A stretch of 64,000 nt of DNA, from positions 1 to 64,000 of the forward strand of contig NZ_LBMH01000006.1 in the NCBI RefSeq assembly GCF_001005305.1, given 5' to 3'. A program made the translations under genes and the position numbers. Shown piece by piece: positions 30,701-38,613 of the stretch (within the stretch, counting starts at the first letter, position 1; each line of letters begins with the position of its first letter). The notes below the pieces were generated by a model. It ran no database searches. It was not told the DNA's origin and saw only the letters and a list, made by a program, of their open reading frames with translations. Source of the stretch: Kordia zhangzhouensis (lineage in GTDB: Bacteria > Bacteroidota > Bacteroidia > Flavobacteriales > Flavobacteriaceae).

Positions 30701-30738
30701 ACAACACACAAAAGGAATTGAAGATTTTTTTTGCTCAT
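27703..30738 (-). CDS. Giant periplasmic tetratricopeptide repeat protein
   Basis: A 1011-residue protein with a signal peptide (SFQLLQAQ). Almost its whole length is TPR units of 34-36 residues with the A/Y-x-x-G pattern (YQLGYAYYQQKDYENAIKQF, FWKAETNYLLDNYDTALQGF), and it resembles the TolA-binding YbgF/Tol-Pal type repeats. The last 30 residues are charged and disordered. TPRs are protein-binding scaffolds; the partner is probably the barrel protein encoded 45 bases downstream. No enzymatic domain is present. Confidence 0.88.
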   Translation of the reverse strand: MSKKNLQFLLCVVLLSFQLLQAQKTKVYTHDLKEYNEALHLYNSKQYQASQALFDKVKGATSDYETKANCAYYIANCAVRLNQLGADNMMEEFVKKYPTSTKRNSAFIDVADYYFENGKYARALTWYNKSGETNLTNAQREDYNFKKGYAYFTAKSYDQAKTYFQKLLDSPKYGSQAKYYTGYIAYQEDNYKEANEYFEGVSEEDEYNEKLSYFKADMNFKLGNFQKAIELSKKELPNADRKELSELNKIIGESYFNLKEYKEAIPYLTEYKGKKGKWNNTDFYQLGYAYYQQKDYENAIKQFNKIVDGSNFVAQNAYYHLGECYLNTDKKQEALNAFRNAFQMDFDLKIQEDAGLNYARLSYEIGNPYESVPSVLTSYLKKYPETEHQGELEELLVSSYITSKDYEAALNLLEASKKYSDKATYQKVAFYRAIELFNDSKYQEALEFFEKSLKENESEEYIARATFWKAETNYLLDNYDTALQGFQTFANANMTDTDEAKTIDYNLAYTYFKQKEYAKAIASFEKFIRTQEDDTDRVNDSYLRLGDSHFVTSDYDNAIKAYDKAIALKGVDEDYAYFQKAISYGFTGKTNTKIAELEKFTKKYTNSSLRDDALYELGNTYINDGNTAKGLNAYEKMITEYPKSSYVPKAMLKQGLINYNDGKNQVALTKFRSVVAKFPNTEEAIQAVATAKLIYIELGQVETYANWVENLDFVEVSDAELDKATYESAEKQFFQNNTDKAIEGFKKYLQQFPNGINAVKANFYLAQSYFSKGENQKTVPHYEYVLQNERNEYTEQALARLSQVFLEANNYAKAIPVLKRLEESADFPQNITFAQSNLMKSNYELNNYTETVTYAEKVLANDKIDDRIKSDAHVFIARSAIATNDEAKAKVAYQEVQKIATGKLAAEALYYDAYFKNKEKKYDESNEVVQKLVKDYASYKQFAAKGLIIMAKNFYALEDSFQATYILESVIKNFTKYPEEVAEAEKVLTRIKTEEAKRNSSVNPVDQEGGN

Positions 30739-31033
30739 GAATCGTGTGGTTTTATGAGTTCTTTTTACTGTTTTTACGATTAGATTGTATTTACTACAAA
30801 CTTAACGCAAATAAATAGCTTTCGCCAATTTTGGAAAGTTAAGATATATGTTAACTTTTCTATATAACGTTTGTTTTTTGTGATAAGTATGCAGATACAA
30901 AAAAGAAAACACTTGATTTTTCTTTGTATAATTTACAATCTGATAATTTCTTAATGCATTTACATCAATAAGTTTTTCGTATTGCCGTTTAATTGTTTAC
31001 TTTGTGTATTCTATTCAAAAACGATGCACTTTC

Positions 31034-31714
31034 ATGGAACACATACTCAATCTTAGAAATGTTTCTATTTTTCAACGTGAAAATTTGATTCTTTCTGATG
31101 TCAATCTTACAATCAATAAAGGCGATTTTGTGTATCTAATCGGAAAAACAGGTTCTGGAAAAAGTAGTTTTATGAAAACCCTTTATGGTGATTTGCCATT
31201 AACTGAAGGAGAAGGAACAATTGTCGATTTTGATTTAAAAAAACTCCGAGAAAAAGACATTCCTTATTTACGAAGAAAGCTAGGAATTGTTTTTCAAGAT
31301 TTTCAATTATTACAAGATCGTACCGTTGCGGCAAACTTGCAATTTGTACTTAAGGCTACTGGATGGAAAGATAAAGACAAAATGCAAGCAAAAATTGATG
31401 AAGTATTGGACAAAGTCGGAATGAAAACGAAAAACTTCAAATTTCCACATCAACTTTCGGGAGGCGAACAACAACGTGTGGCTATTGCGCGTGCACTTTT
31501 AAACGATCCTGAATTGATTATTGCTGATGAACCTACTGGAAATTTAGATCCACAAACAAGTATTGAAGTAATGCAAGTGTTGCAAGAAATCAATAAAAAT
31601 GGGCGTACTATTTTAATGGCTACACATGATTATGCGTTACTATTAAAATATCCTTCAAAAACTTTAAAATGTGATGAAGGAAAAGTTTTTGAAGTTGTTC
31701 AAAAAAATACATAG
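31034..31714 (+). CDS. ftsE: FtsE-like ABC transporter ATP-binding protein
   Basis: A 226-residue ATPase of the FtsE/LolD group. Walker A is GKTGSGKSS, the Q-loop VFQDFQLL, the signature LSGGEQQRVAIARAL, Walker B LIIADEP, and the H-loop ATHDYALL. FtsE with the membrane protein FtsX controls peptidoglycan hydrolysis at the septum. The start at 31034 (MEHILNL) fits the family; an ATG at 31004 would add ten unrelated residues. No ftsX lies beside it, which as far as I recall is normal in Bacteroidota. It is divergent from the TPR/barrel operon. Confidence 0.8.
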   Translation: MEHILNLRNVSIFQRENLILSDVNLTINKGDFVYLIGKTGSGKSSFMKTLYGDLPLTEGEGTIVDFDLKKLREKDIPYLRRKLGIVFQDFQLLQDRTVAANLQFVLKATGWKDKDKMQAKIDEVLDKVGMKTKNFKFPHQLSGGEQQRVAIARALLNDPELIIADEPTGNLDPQTSIEVMQVLQEINKNGRTILMATHDYALLLKYPSKTLKCDEGKVFEVVQKNT

Positions 31715-31815
31715 TCCTTTTATCAAGAGATTTCATCATTTCACAAAGAACTTAGTAAATGATATGAAAATAAAGCTTATTTTGGCTCCGTAAACTGTAT
31801 TCATATTCACAATGT

Positions 31816-32712
31816 ATGCTTTCCCTTTTAATACCTACATACAATTATGATATTTCTACTCTCGTAGAAAAAATCCATACCCAAGTTGTACGCACAGGTA
31901 TTGTTTTTGAAATCTTATGTTTGGATGATCATTCTCACAATCAACATTCTATTCAACAAAATCAGGTTATTAACAAATTACCAAATGCTTCCTATGAGGT
32001 TTTATCTGAAAATATTGGTCGCAGCCGAATTCGAAATGTATTAGCTGAACGTGCGCAGTATCAATGGTTACTATTTTTAGATGCTGACGTAATTCCTGTT
32101 CATGATGATTTTATTGCGAAGTATGTTGCTAGTATTTCAGCAGAGAAAGAAGTGATTTATGGAGGTATTTTGTATGAAGATATCAAACCTCCACAAGAAC
32201 ATGTTTTACGTTGGGTTTATGGGAGAGAGCGTGAAGCCTTAAGTGTACAACAGAGAGAAGAGGCTTCCTATCTACGTTTTTTAACGCTGAGTTTTTTGAT
32301 TAAAAAAACAGTGTTTCAAAAAGTAAAGTTTAATGAAGATATTCCTAATGCAAGACATGAAGATACTTTATTTGCTAACGATTTAAAACATGCCAATGTA
32401 CACATGACTCATATTCACAATCCTGTGTATCATTTAGGCTTAGACACTAGTAAAGAGTTTATACAAAAGTCATTAGAATCTGTAGCAGTATTGATTTTAT
32501 TTTTAAAAAATGGCTTGATAGAGCATAATGATATTTTGATTACCAAAGTTTTTAAACGAGTTAAAATGTTCGGTTTTAATCATATTTTAGCAATCATGTA
32601 TCGTTGGTTTGGAACATCTTTTGAAAAGAATTTAGTTTCTAACAATCCTTCCATGTTTATTTTTGACTTCTATAGATTAACGTATCTTTGCTACTTAGAT
32701 AAGCGTTCATAA
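31816..32712 (+). CDS. Family 2 glycosyltransferase
   Basis: A 298-residue GT-A enzyme. LSLLIPTYNYD begins the nucleotide-binding fold, ILCLDDHS follows, and WLLFLDADVIP carries the DxD metal site. The C-terminal half lacks transmembrane segments. GT2 enzymes of this kind add sugars to lipid-linked or cell-surface glycans at the cytoplasmic face. Donor and acceptor cannot be told. Its stop overlaps the start of the next GT gene by one base (TAATG), so the two are translationally coupled. Confidence 0.88.
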   Translation: MLSLLIPTYNYDISTLVEKIHTQVVRTGIVFEILCLDDHSHNQHSIQQNQVINKLPNASYEVLSENIGRSRIRNVLAERAQYQWLLFLDADVIPVHDDFIAKYVASISAEKEVIYGGILYEDIKPPQEHVLRWVYGREREALSVQQREEASYLRFLTLSFLIKKTVFQKVKFNEDIPNARHEDTLFANDLKHANVHMTHIHNPVYHLGLDTSKEFIQKSLESVAVLILFLKNGLIEHNDILITKVFKRVKMFGFNHILAIMYRWFGTSFEKNLVSNNPSMFIFDFYRLTYLCYLDKRS

Positions 32713-33650
32713 TGCCACTTTTTTCTGTAATCATTCCTTTGTACAACAAAGAAAACTACATTCAAGAAACTATTGAAAGTGTGTTACAACAAACTTTCAC
32801 AGATTTTGAATTGCTGGTAGTAAATGACGCTAGCTCTGATTCAAGTGCTTCGATTGTATCAAAAATTAAAGATGATAGAATTCAATTATTGGAAAATTCA
32901 TCGAATTTGGGACTTTCAGCCACTCGAAATCATGGAATCTCTAAAGCTTCTGGCAACATCATTGCTCTGTTAGATGCTGATGACACGTGGCTTCCTACTT
33001 TTTTGCACACAATTAAAAATTTATTCGAATCATTTCCTGAAGCTCATATTTTTGGAACTGATTATATTGAAAGTTATCCAACACAAGCGTTAACTCCACA
33101 TAAAAATCTGGATGCTTCATTACAAGGAAACTCTTTTTTAGTTACAGATTTTTTTGATGCGAGCATGTTTCAACCCATTTTTGTACAAAGTTGTATCGCT
33201 TTCAAAAAAGAAATTACAAATAATACTGTAGTTTTTAATCCTGCAATTACTTTTGCTGAAGATATTGATTTTTATATAAAATTTGGCTCTAAATATCGCA
33301 TTGCGTATCATTTTGAAGCCTTGGCTAAAGTACGCTTTGAAGTACCTAATCAAATGACACGAACTACTATTGCAAATAAGACGCTTCCAGATTTAAATCA
33401 GTACGAAGAATTGGCTCTATCTAACCTTTCTTTGAAAAAATACTTGGATTTGTACCGATATATTTTTGCCATTTTATATCGTTTGGAGAATGCGATTCCA
33501 CAACAGCAAAAAATGCTTGAAAAAATAGATTACAATAATTTGACTGCTAAACAGCGTTTTCTATTGAAAAGTCCACGGTTTGTTTTATTATTCTTGAAAA
33601 GAATTAAAGGTTTTTTATTAAAACGCAATATCAGAGTTACGTCTTTTTAG
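32712..33650 (+). CDS. Family 2 glycosyltransferase
   Basis: A 312-residue GT2 enzyme: FSVIIPLYNKENYIQETIES, LLVVNDASSDSS, NLGLSATRNHGISKASG, and IALLDADDTWLP with the DxD site; TFAEDIDFYIKFG supplies the probable catalytic acidic residue. Basic C-terminal tail. It is coupled by a one-base overlap to the previous GT and converges on the FdtA-like gene 16 bases away. Part of the surface-polysaccharide region. Confidence 0.92.
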   Translation: MPLFSVIIPLYNKENYIQETIESVLQQTFTDFELLVVNDASSDSSASIVSKIKDDRIQLLENSSNLGLSATRNHGISKASGNIIALLDADDTWLPTFLHTIKNLFESFPEAHIFGTDYIESYPTQALTPHKNLDASLQGNSFLVTDFFDASMFQPIFVQSCIAFKKEITNNTVVFNPAITFAEDIDFYIKFGSKYRIAYHFEALAKVRFEVPNQMTRTTIANKTLPDLNQYEELALSNLSLKKYLDLYRYIFAILYRLENAIPQQQKMLEKIDYNNLTAKQRFLLKSPRFVLLFLKRIKGFLLKRNIRVTSF

Positions 33651-33666
33651 TATAGAATCCATAAAG

Positions 33667-34092
33667 TTATTTAGAAAGCTTTACATCTTCCTTGGTGATT
33701 AAAAAATCTTGATAGTCACGAATATAGTCTGATTCATCAAATTCGTCAGAAGCCAATACCAAACAAACGGCTCCAGAAGAAAAGTTTTCCAATTCACGCC
33801 AAATTCCATGCGGAATAAGACATCCTTGATTCGGTTTATTCAATGAAATACGTCTTTTACTAGTTCCATCTTTAAAAATTACTTCAAAACTTCCACTCAA
33901 TGCAATAAGCACTTCATGTTGCTCTACATGTGCATGTCCGCCACGCTTAGCTCCACTCGGAATATCATATAAATAATATACTCGTTTGCATGTAAAGGGA
34001 ATCGTTTCGCCTTCAATGACAGAAATATTTCCTCTAAAATCTTCAATTTTGGGGATTGAAATGAGTTGTATATCAGCAACAGTTGTAGACAT
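33667..34092 (-). CDS. FdtA/WxcM-like sugar 3,4-ketoisomerase (cupin)
   Basis: A 141-residue single-domain cupin. IPKIEDFRGNISVIE, RVYYLYDIPSGAKRGGHAH and CLIPHGIWRELENFS match FdtA/QdtA enzymes, which isomerise dTDP-4-keto-6-deoxyglucose to the 3-keto sugar for later transamination. The start at 34092 (MSTTVADIQ) is preferred because it leaves two bases after the upstream GT4 stop; an earlier ATG at 34119 would overlap it. With the FdtB-like aminotransferase at 40529, it implies a 3-amino-3,6-dideoxyhexose in the surface glycan. Confidence 0.85.
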   Translation of the reverse strand: MSTTVADIQLISIPKIEDFRGNISVIEGETIPFTCKRVYYLYDIPSGAKRGGHAHVEQHEVLIALSGSFEVIFKDGTSKRRISLNKPNQGCLIPHGIWRELENFSSGAVCLVLASDEFDESDYIRDYQDFLITKEDVKLSK

Positions 34093-34094
34093 AT

Positions 34095-35180
34095 TTAGGC
34101 ATTTAAGAGTTGAATCCACAGGGGAATTACGTTCTTTTCAGTAAATTTTTTTATGGAAGATACAGCATTTTGTTTACAAATTGCGTACAATTCCAAATTT
34201 TCGATTAACAGTCGCATTGCATCTTTAAAATTCGCAAAATTTTGATTTTCAACGAGCAAACCATTGATTTTATGCTGAATAATTTCATTAGGTCCCGAGA
34301 GACAGTCAAATGAAATAACAGGTGTTTTTTGTTGCAATGCCTCTATTAAAACCATTGGAAAGCCTTCTACCCTACTTGATAATACTAAAAACTTAGCTTG
34401 ACGAATGTAATCGTCTATATTTTCTACAAAACCTAGGAGTTGTACATGAGCTTCTAATTGTAGTTTTTTGATTAATTCTTGCAAAACTTTTCTATCCTGT
34501 CCATCGCCACAAATTACTAGCTTTATTCCTTTTTCGGCTATTTTTGATGCTTTATAAGCTTCAATTAATTTATCAAATTGCTTGATATGATTGTCCAAAC
34601 GTCCCACAGCAATAATGTAATCCTCATCTAGTTGAACTGTCGCTTGACTGCAAGAAACTTCCGAAGTTATGTAGTTTGGAATGTGAATAACATTTTTAAA
34701 ATCGTATGTTTTTTCAACATTTTTGCAAATTGCTTCTGAAACTGCAACTACTGCTTTTGCTTTCGCATATATTTTTGTAAAAAATCTTCCTTTGGGAATA
34801 TGCCAATCGATTTTATAACTATGAATAACAAAAATCATTTTAGCATTGTCAAACACCCACTTGTGTAGAACAAACTCCATACGTTTTCTTGTTCGTGTTC
34901 TAAAGTCTATATACACATCTGCATTGCAGTGTTGATAGGCTTTTTTGAATGCGATAAGTTTTTGAGCCTGTTTAACAATTTTTATGGAAGATTCCTTTTT
35001 TCCTAAATTATATAATGTTCCTGCGTATTCGTATGAAATTTTGTCTTTGAGAGTAATGATAGACACTTCAAAACCTTCTTTTTCTAGCGATTTTGAAAAG
35101 TTGGCCGCTTGTTTTTCTGCGCCGCCTATGCTTAGACATTCAACAATTAGACAGATTTTCTTTTTAGAATTTTGCAGCAT
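34095..35180 (-). CDS. Family 4 glycosyltransferase
   Basis: A 361-residue GT-B enzyme. The N-terminal domain has CLSIGGAEKQAANFSKSL, a typical acceptor-side glycine loop. The C-terminal domain has AVGRLDNHIKQFDKLIEAYK, LVICGDGQDR, LLGFVENIDDYI and VEGFPMVLIEALQ with the E-x7-E-type donor site. It builds a surface glycan from nucleotide sugars. It probably forms an operon with the FdtA-like gene. Its promoter overlaps that of the divergent GT gene at 35219. Confidence 0.92.
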   Translation of the reverse strand: MLQNSKKKICLIVECLSIGGAEKQAANFSKSLEKEGFEVSIITLKDKISYEYAGTLYNLGKKESSIKIVKQAQKLIAFKKAYQHCNADVYIDFRTRTRKRMEFVLHKWVFDNAKMIFVIHSYKIDWHIPKGRFFTKIYAKAKAVVAVSEAICKNVEKTYDFKNVIHIPNYITSEVSCSQATVQLDEDYIIAVGRLDNHIKQFDKLIEAYKASKIAEKGIKLVICGDGQDRKVLQELIKKLQLEAHVQLLGFVENIDDYIRQAKFLVLSSRVEGFPMVLIEALQQKTPVISFDCLSGPNEIIQHKINGLLVENQNFANFKDAMRLLIENLELYAICKQNAVSSIKKFTEKNVIPLWIQLLNA

Positions 35181-35201
35181 AAAGTTTTCCCACTATCTTT
35201 C
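35172..35201 (+). promoter_or_regulatory. Promoter of the glycosyltransferase gene at 35219
   Basis: TTG (35172-35174), a 19-base spacer, TATCTTTC (35194-35201), 7 of 8 to TAnnTTTG. The start point would be near 35208, about 11 bases before the ATG. It overlaps the divergent promoter. Confidence 0.5.
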
Positions 35202-35204
35202 ACG

Positions 35205-35212
35205 CAAATATA
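35205..35212 (-). promoter_or_regulatory. -7 box of the GT4/FdtA-like operon
   Basis: The minus strand reads TATATTTG, an exact match, 25 bases before the ATG at 35180. It lies 3 bases from the plus-strand -7 box, so the two polymerases would compete. No -33 TTG is seen. Confidence 0.55.
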
Positions 35213-35218
35213 CTGTTT

Positions 35219-36361
35219 ATGCGCATATTATTGGTAGGAGAATACAGTAGATTTCACAATTCGTTAAAAGAAGGTCTACAGTTATTACAACACGATGTGA
35301 CATTGATCGGTCGCGCTGACAGCTTTAAAAACTACCCTATAGATATTTCATTGGAAGCGACTTTTTTTCAGAAAAAGATTCCCAATGTGTTTCGACAATT
35401 CTTTTTTAGATTGACCAAAGTAGATATTGCTTTTTTAGAAATTGCTTATCGTTTTTACAAACATCGACATTCGTTTCAACATTACGATGCGGTTCAGCTT
35501 ATTAATGAATTTCCTTTTGCCACAACTCCTTTTGTAGAGCGAAAATTACTTGCTTATATTTTTAAGCACAATAAAAATGTTTTTGTTTCCTCTTGTGGAG
35601 ATGATTTTTATTATTTGAATTATATTTTACATGCCAAGCTTCCTTATCATATTTTAACACCTTATGTAAATAATTCTGCACATAAAAAACACTTTAAATA
35701 TTCCCTTCAATATTTAACAAAAGCACATAAAAAACTACATCAATTTGTAATTAATAATGTGCAAGGTGTCATTCCTGCAAATTTTGATTATGAAATGGCA
35801 TATACAAATCATCCAAAAGCATTGCCATTAATTCCTTTTCCAATCAATATTGATCTTTTGAAATTTTCTCCGTTAACTTATGATGGAAAAGTACTTATTT
35901 TTCATGGAGTTAATAAAGTGAATTATTTAAAAAAAGGGAATGACATCATCGAAAAAGCACTTCAAATCATTGAGAAAAAATTCCCTGATTGTGTAGAAGT
36001 TAAAACAGCCTATAGCTTGCCCTATAAAGAATACATAAAAACCTATGACAAGGCACACATTATTATGGATCAATTGTACGGTTACGATCAAGGATATAAT
36101 GCATTGGAAGCAATGGCTAAAGGAAAAGTAGTGTTTTCTGGAGCTGAAACAGCTTTTCAGGAATTTTACAAGTTGCCAGAAACAGTGGTAATCAACGCTA
36201 CTCCAAATATTGATGATTTGGTTGAAAAATTATCATTTCTGATTGAAAATCCTGAAAAAATGATTCAAATAGGTAAAAATGCGCGTGCTTTTGTGGAAAA
36301 ATTTCATCATTATCAAAAGGTAGCCAAATCATACACAGAGCACTGGAAATCTACAGAATAA
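35219..36361 (+). CDS. GT-B-type glycosyltransferase
   Basis: The 380-residue protein begins MRILLVGEYSRFHNSLKEGL and has a C-terminal half with FHGVNKVNYLKKGNDIIEKA, DQLYGYDQGYNALEAMAKGK and an acidic donor-site helix, typical of GT-B glycosyltransferases (GT4/Glyco_trans_1_2 style). The middle is rich in aromatic and basic residues and has no transmembrane segments. The sugar is unknown. It is divergent from the GT4 gene and converges on the CIA30 gene 14 bases away. Confidence 0.78.
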   Translation: MRILLVGEYSRFHNSLKEGLQLLQHDVTLIGRADSFKNYPIDISLEATFFQKKIPNVFRQFFFRLTKVDIAFLEIAYRFYKHRHSFQHYDAVQLINEFPFATTPFVERKLLAYIFKHNKNVFVSSCGDDFYYLNYILHAKLPYHILTPYVNNSAHKKHFKYSLQYLTKAHKKLHQFVINNVQGVIPANFDYEMAYTNHPKALPLIPFPINIDLLKFSPLTYDGKVLIFHGVNKVNYLKKGNDIIEKALQIIEKKFPDCVEVKTAYSLPYKEYIKTYDKAHIIMDQLYGYDQGYNALEAMAKGKVVFSGAETAFQEFYKLPETVVINATPNIDDLVEKLSFLIENPEKMIQIGKNARAFVEKFHHYQKVAKSYTEHWKSTE

Positions 36362-36375
36362 ATCCGTTGAAATCG

Positions 36376-36924
36376 TTATTCAAATTTGATGTAATCTACT
36401 TCTATTTTAAAAGAAGTAGCTCGTTTTTCATTGGTAATAAATCCTATTCTAAGGATGTTTTGGAGTTCTTCATTGGATATTTTTCCTTTTCGTTTTCTCC
36501 CTATATTGTATCGAATGAAATCTGAAAAAGGAATTTCTATTTCCTTCCATTTCCATTGTGTAGAAGGTAAATCTGCTTTGTAATACGGAACAAACCAGCG
36601 TTTATCCAACTCTAACGTAAAGCCTATTGCACATTTTTTGGAACGATAACGAATAATTACTTTAGAAAAAGAAGAGAGGTCTCGTTTTTGAAAATTACTT
36701 TTAAATGAAGAAAATCCGCCATTATTTTCAAGAGAAATTTTTCCTTCAAAAACGACTCCTCCATCTGTAAATCTGTAGTTCCCTTGAGAAAAACCGCCCA
36801 TCACACCATCATTTACAATTTCCCAACGTTCTCCATCACCATATTTACTGAAATCAATTGTAGATTCTTGAGCATATATGATTTGAAAAAAAATTAGGAA
36901 ACAATATATGAGTACTTTTTTCAT
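36376..36924 (-). CDS. CIA30 family secreted protein
   Basis: A 182-residue protein with a signal peptide (FQIIYAQ). The WEIVNDGVMGGFSQGNYRF motif, VVFEGKISLENNGGFSSFKS and the ending RIGFITNEKRATSFKIEVDY are typical of the CIA30 family, a beta-jelly-roll fold first described in a complex I assembly factor. In bacteria the role is unknown and not linked to complex I. The signal peptide makes this one periplasmic. Confidence 0.85.
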   Translation of the reverse strand: MKKVLIYCFLIFFQIIYAQESTIDFSKYGDGERWEIVNDGVMGGFSQGNYRFTDGGVVFEGKISLENNGGFSSFKSNFQKRDLSSFSKVIIRYRSKKCAIGFTLELDKRWFVPYYKADLPSTQWKWKEIEIPFSDFIRYNIGRKRKGKISNEELQNILRIGFITNEKRATSFKIEVDYIKFE

Positions 36925-37179
36925 AAGTCTTTTCTAGCTTTTTTTAAAGATACAAATAATTAGTGTAAGCTTTTGATAAATTGAAGCACTATATCATTTG
37001 TTAAAATATGTTAAAATTGAAGAATTTTACTACTTTTTCAGTTTTCCATTAATTTTTACATTTTTTAGTAATTTACATGATTTTCGCCAGTTTTTATATA
37101 ATTTCCATATTGATTTTTTATAAAAAGAAGTCTTTTTTGCGATTTTTTCGTAAAAATTAATTTTTCTCAACAAAAATAC

Positions 37180-37197
37180 ATGTTAAATATTTAACAT
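37180..37197. promoter_or_regulatory. 18-bp perfect palindrome, possible operator upstream of dps
   Basis: ATGTTAAATATTTAACAT is self-complementary over all 18 bases. It is 69 bases before the TTGACA-like element and 224 before the dps ATG. Its length suits a dimeric helix-turn-helix regulator; AT-richness raises the chance of coincidence. Confidence 0.4.
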
Positions 37198-37265
37198 TTC
37201 ATCTCCTCTATTTAACACTTTTTATGTTATTTTTTTAATCTACAAGTTAAGTGTTGTTAAAACGC

Positions 37266-37293
37266 TTGACAAAATTTCTCTAGCCCGTATATT
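37266..37293 (+). promoter_or_regulatory. Possible TTGACA/TATATT promoter of dps
   Basis: TTGACA (37266-37271), 16-base spacer, TATATT (37288-37293). This resembles an enterobacterial sigma-70 promoter rather than the local TAnnTTTG type, so confidence is low. Confidence 0.3.
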
Positions 37294-37420
37294 ACAGTTG
37301 TGATTTGAAATCATCACAAGTAAAACACTGATTGAAAAGTTATTAAACTGATATTAACTAATCAAGAAATGCGTGTTTTTTCAGAAAACTGATTATTAAT
37401 CCTAAAAAAGAATTATAACA

Positions 37421-37924
37421 ATGAATTATTTGAATATGAGCGACAAAAAGTTAGTTCCTGTAGTTGTAGAGTTAAATACATTACTCGCTAATTATAATGT
37501 CTACTATCAAAAATTAAGAAACTTTCATTGGAATATTTTAGGTAAAAATTTCTTTGAGCTACACGATCAGTTTGAGCAGCTCTACACTGCTGCACAAACA
37601 AAGATTGATGAAATTGCAGAGCGAATTTTGACTTTAAAATACCATCCAATTAGTAAAATGGGAGACTATTTAGAAATCTCACAAATTGAGGAATCAAGTC
37701 CTTTATTAACAGATAAAGAAATGGTTGAAATTTTGATCAATGACCACAAAATATTATTGTCCCAAATGAAAGTAGTAATTGATCATGCTAATAACGCAGA
37801 AGATGAAGGTACCATTGACATGCTTGGAGCATATGTTAGAGAACTAGAAAAATCTAGTTGGATGCTCAATGCATGGGCCAAGGAAACTTCTGCTCAATTA
37901 AACAATTCGATGGTAAAAGCATAA
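37421..37924 (+). CDS. dps: Dps family ferritin-like DNA-protection protein
   Basis: Dodecameric iron-storage protein that oxidises Fe(II) with peroxide and protects DNA. The 167-residue protein is a four-helix bundle. The ferroxidase motif is seen in QKLRNFHWNILGKNFFELHD followed by FEQLY, with His, Asp and Glu in the Dps positions. The N-terminal tail is short with few lysines, so direct DNA binding is uncertain. Start at MNYLNMSDKK; an internal Met six residues in is possible. Preceded by a long AT-rich region with a palindrome. Confidence 0.93.
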   Translation: MNYLNMSDKKLVPVVVELNTLLANYNVYYQKLRNFHWNILGKNFFELHDQFEQLYTAAQTKIDEIAERILTLKYHPISKMGDYLEISQIEESSPLLTDKEMVEILINDHKILLSQMKVVIDHANNAEDEGTIDMLGAYVRELEKSSWMLNAWAKETSAQLNNSMVKA

Positions 37925-38032
37925 GTATTCAAATTTTAAAAATCTTATCATGTATAAGTAGCTGTTGAAGACATTGTTGCAGCTTTCAAAATTGAATAGT
38001 GTCATTAATAACAAAAAATAAATAAAGAAATT

Positions 38033-38545
38033 ATGAAAAAGTATATTAAATTTTTAGTCCCGTCAATTTTATTATCAACTTCAATTGCATTTGCGCAAGA
38101 TAGTGTGAATGGAGATCCTGTGGTAAGAGAGAATAGTGCCGCATATGAAATTGTAGAAATGGAATTGGAAAATAATTCTAAAATATATCAAGAAACGAAA
38201 GCTACATATCCTGTAGTATTTGATGAGAGTGACCGATATAAGTTGAATCAAGATCGAATTGTAGTTGCTCCTAGATTGGAAACTACTTTCAAATTAGATT
38301 CAGATAATGATTCTACTTATGAAAGAGAGATTACTATTAAGTATGTAAGACCAGAAAATTTTAGATATGATTTTATGCTTACAGAAAATGGTTTACAAGT
38401 ATGGTCAAACAACATGAAAGAAATTCATAGGATTGATTCATACAACAACAAGAAAAAAGTAAACATGTTGTCTTCTGAAGGTATATATAATATTATTTCT
38501 ACCAATGGAGAAGTTTATGAAATTGAAGTGGTAGACATGAAGTAA
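38033..38545 (+). CDS. Small secreted protein of unknown function
   Basis: A 170-residue protein with a signal peptide (STSIAFAQ). The mature part is acidic and mostly beta (EREITIKYVRPENFRYDFML, IYNIISTNGEVYEIEVVD) with no cysteine. No family recognised. It lies 108 bases after dps on the same strand and ends in a strong terminator, so it could be the last gene of the dps unit. Confidence 0.65.
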   Translation: MKKYIKFLVPSILLSTSIAFAQDSVNGDPVVRENSAAYEIVEMELENNSKIYQETKATYPVVFDESDRYKLNQDRIVVAPRLETTFKLDSDNDSTYEREITIKYVRPENFRYDFMLTENGLQVWSNNMKEIHRIDSYNNKKKVNMLSSEGIYNIISTNGEVYEIEVVDMK

Positions 38546-38581
38546 TACAACTCATTTACTTGAATAACCGATATATTATAA

Positions 38582-38613
38582 AAACCGTTCCTTAGAAGGA
38601 ATGGTTTTTTTTA
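38582..38613 (+). terminator. Terminator after the small secreted protein gene
   Basis: AAACCGTTCC, 6-base loop, GGAATGGTTT (one G-U pair) followed by further T. It reaches the end of the converging acyltransferase gene. Confidence 0.8.

Larger units (their letters stand above)
36925..37420. other. Divergent regulatory region upstream of dps
   Basis: About 500 bases, very AT-rich, no gene. It holds an 18-bp perfect palindrome (37180-37197), short direct repeats of GTTAAAAT near 37000, and a TTGACA/TATATT pair (37266-37293). Confidence 0.5.

Noticed and set aside
37950-38003. Fragment reading VAVEDIVAAFKIE between dps and the secreted protein gene
   Set aside because: Very short, no start, cannot be distinguished from chance.
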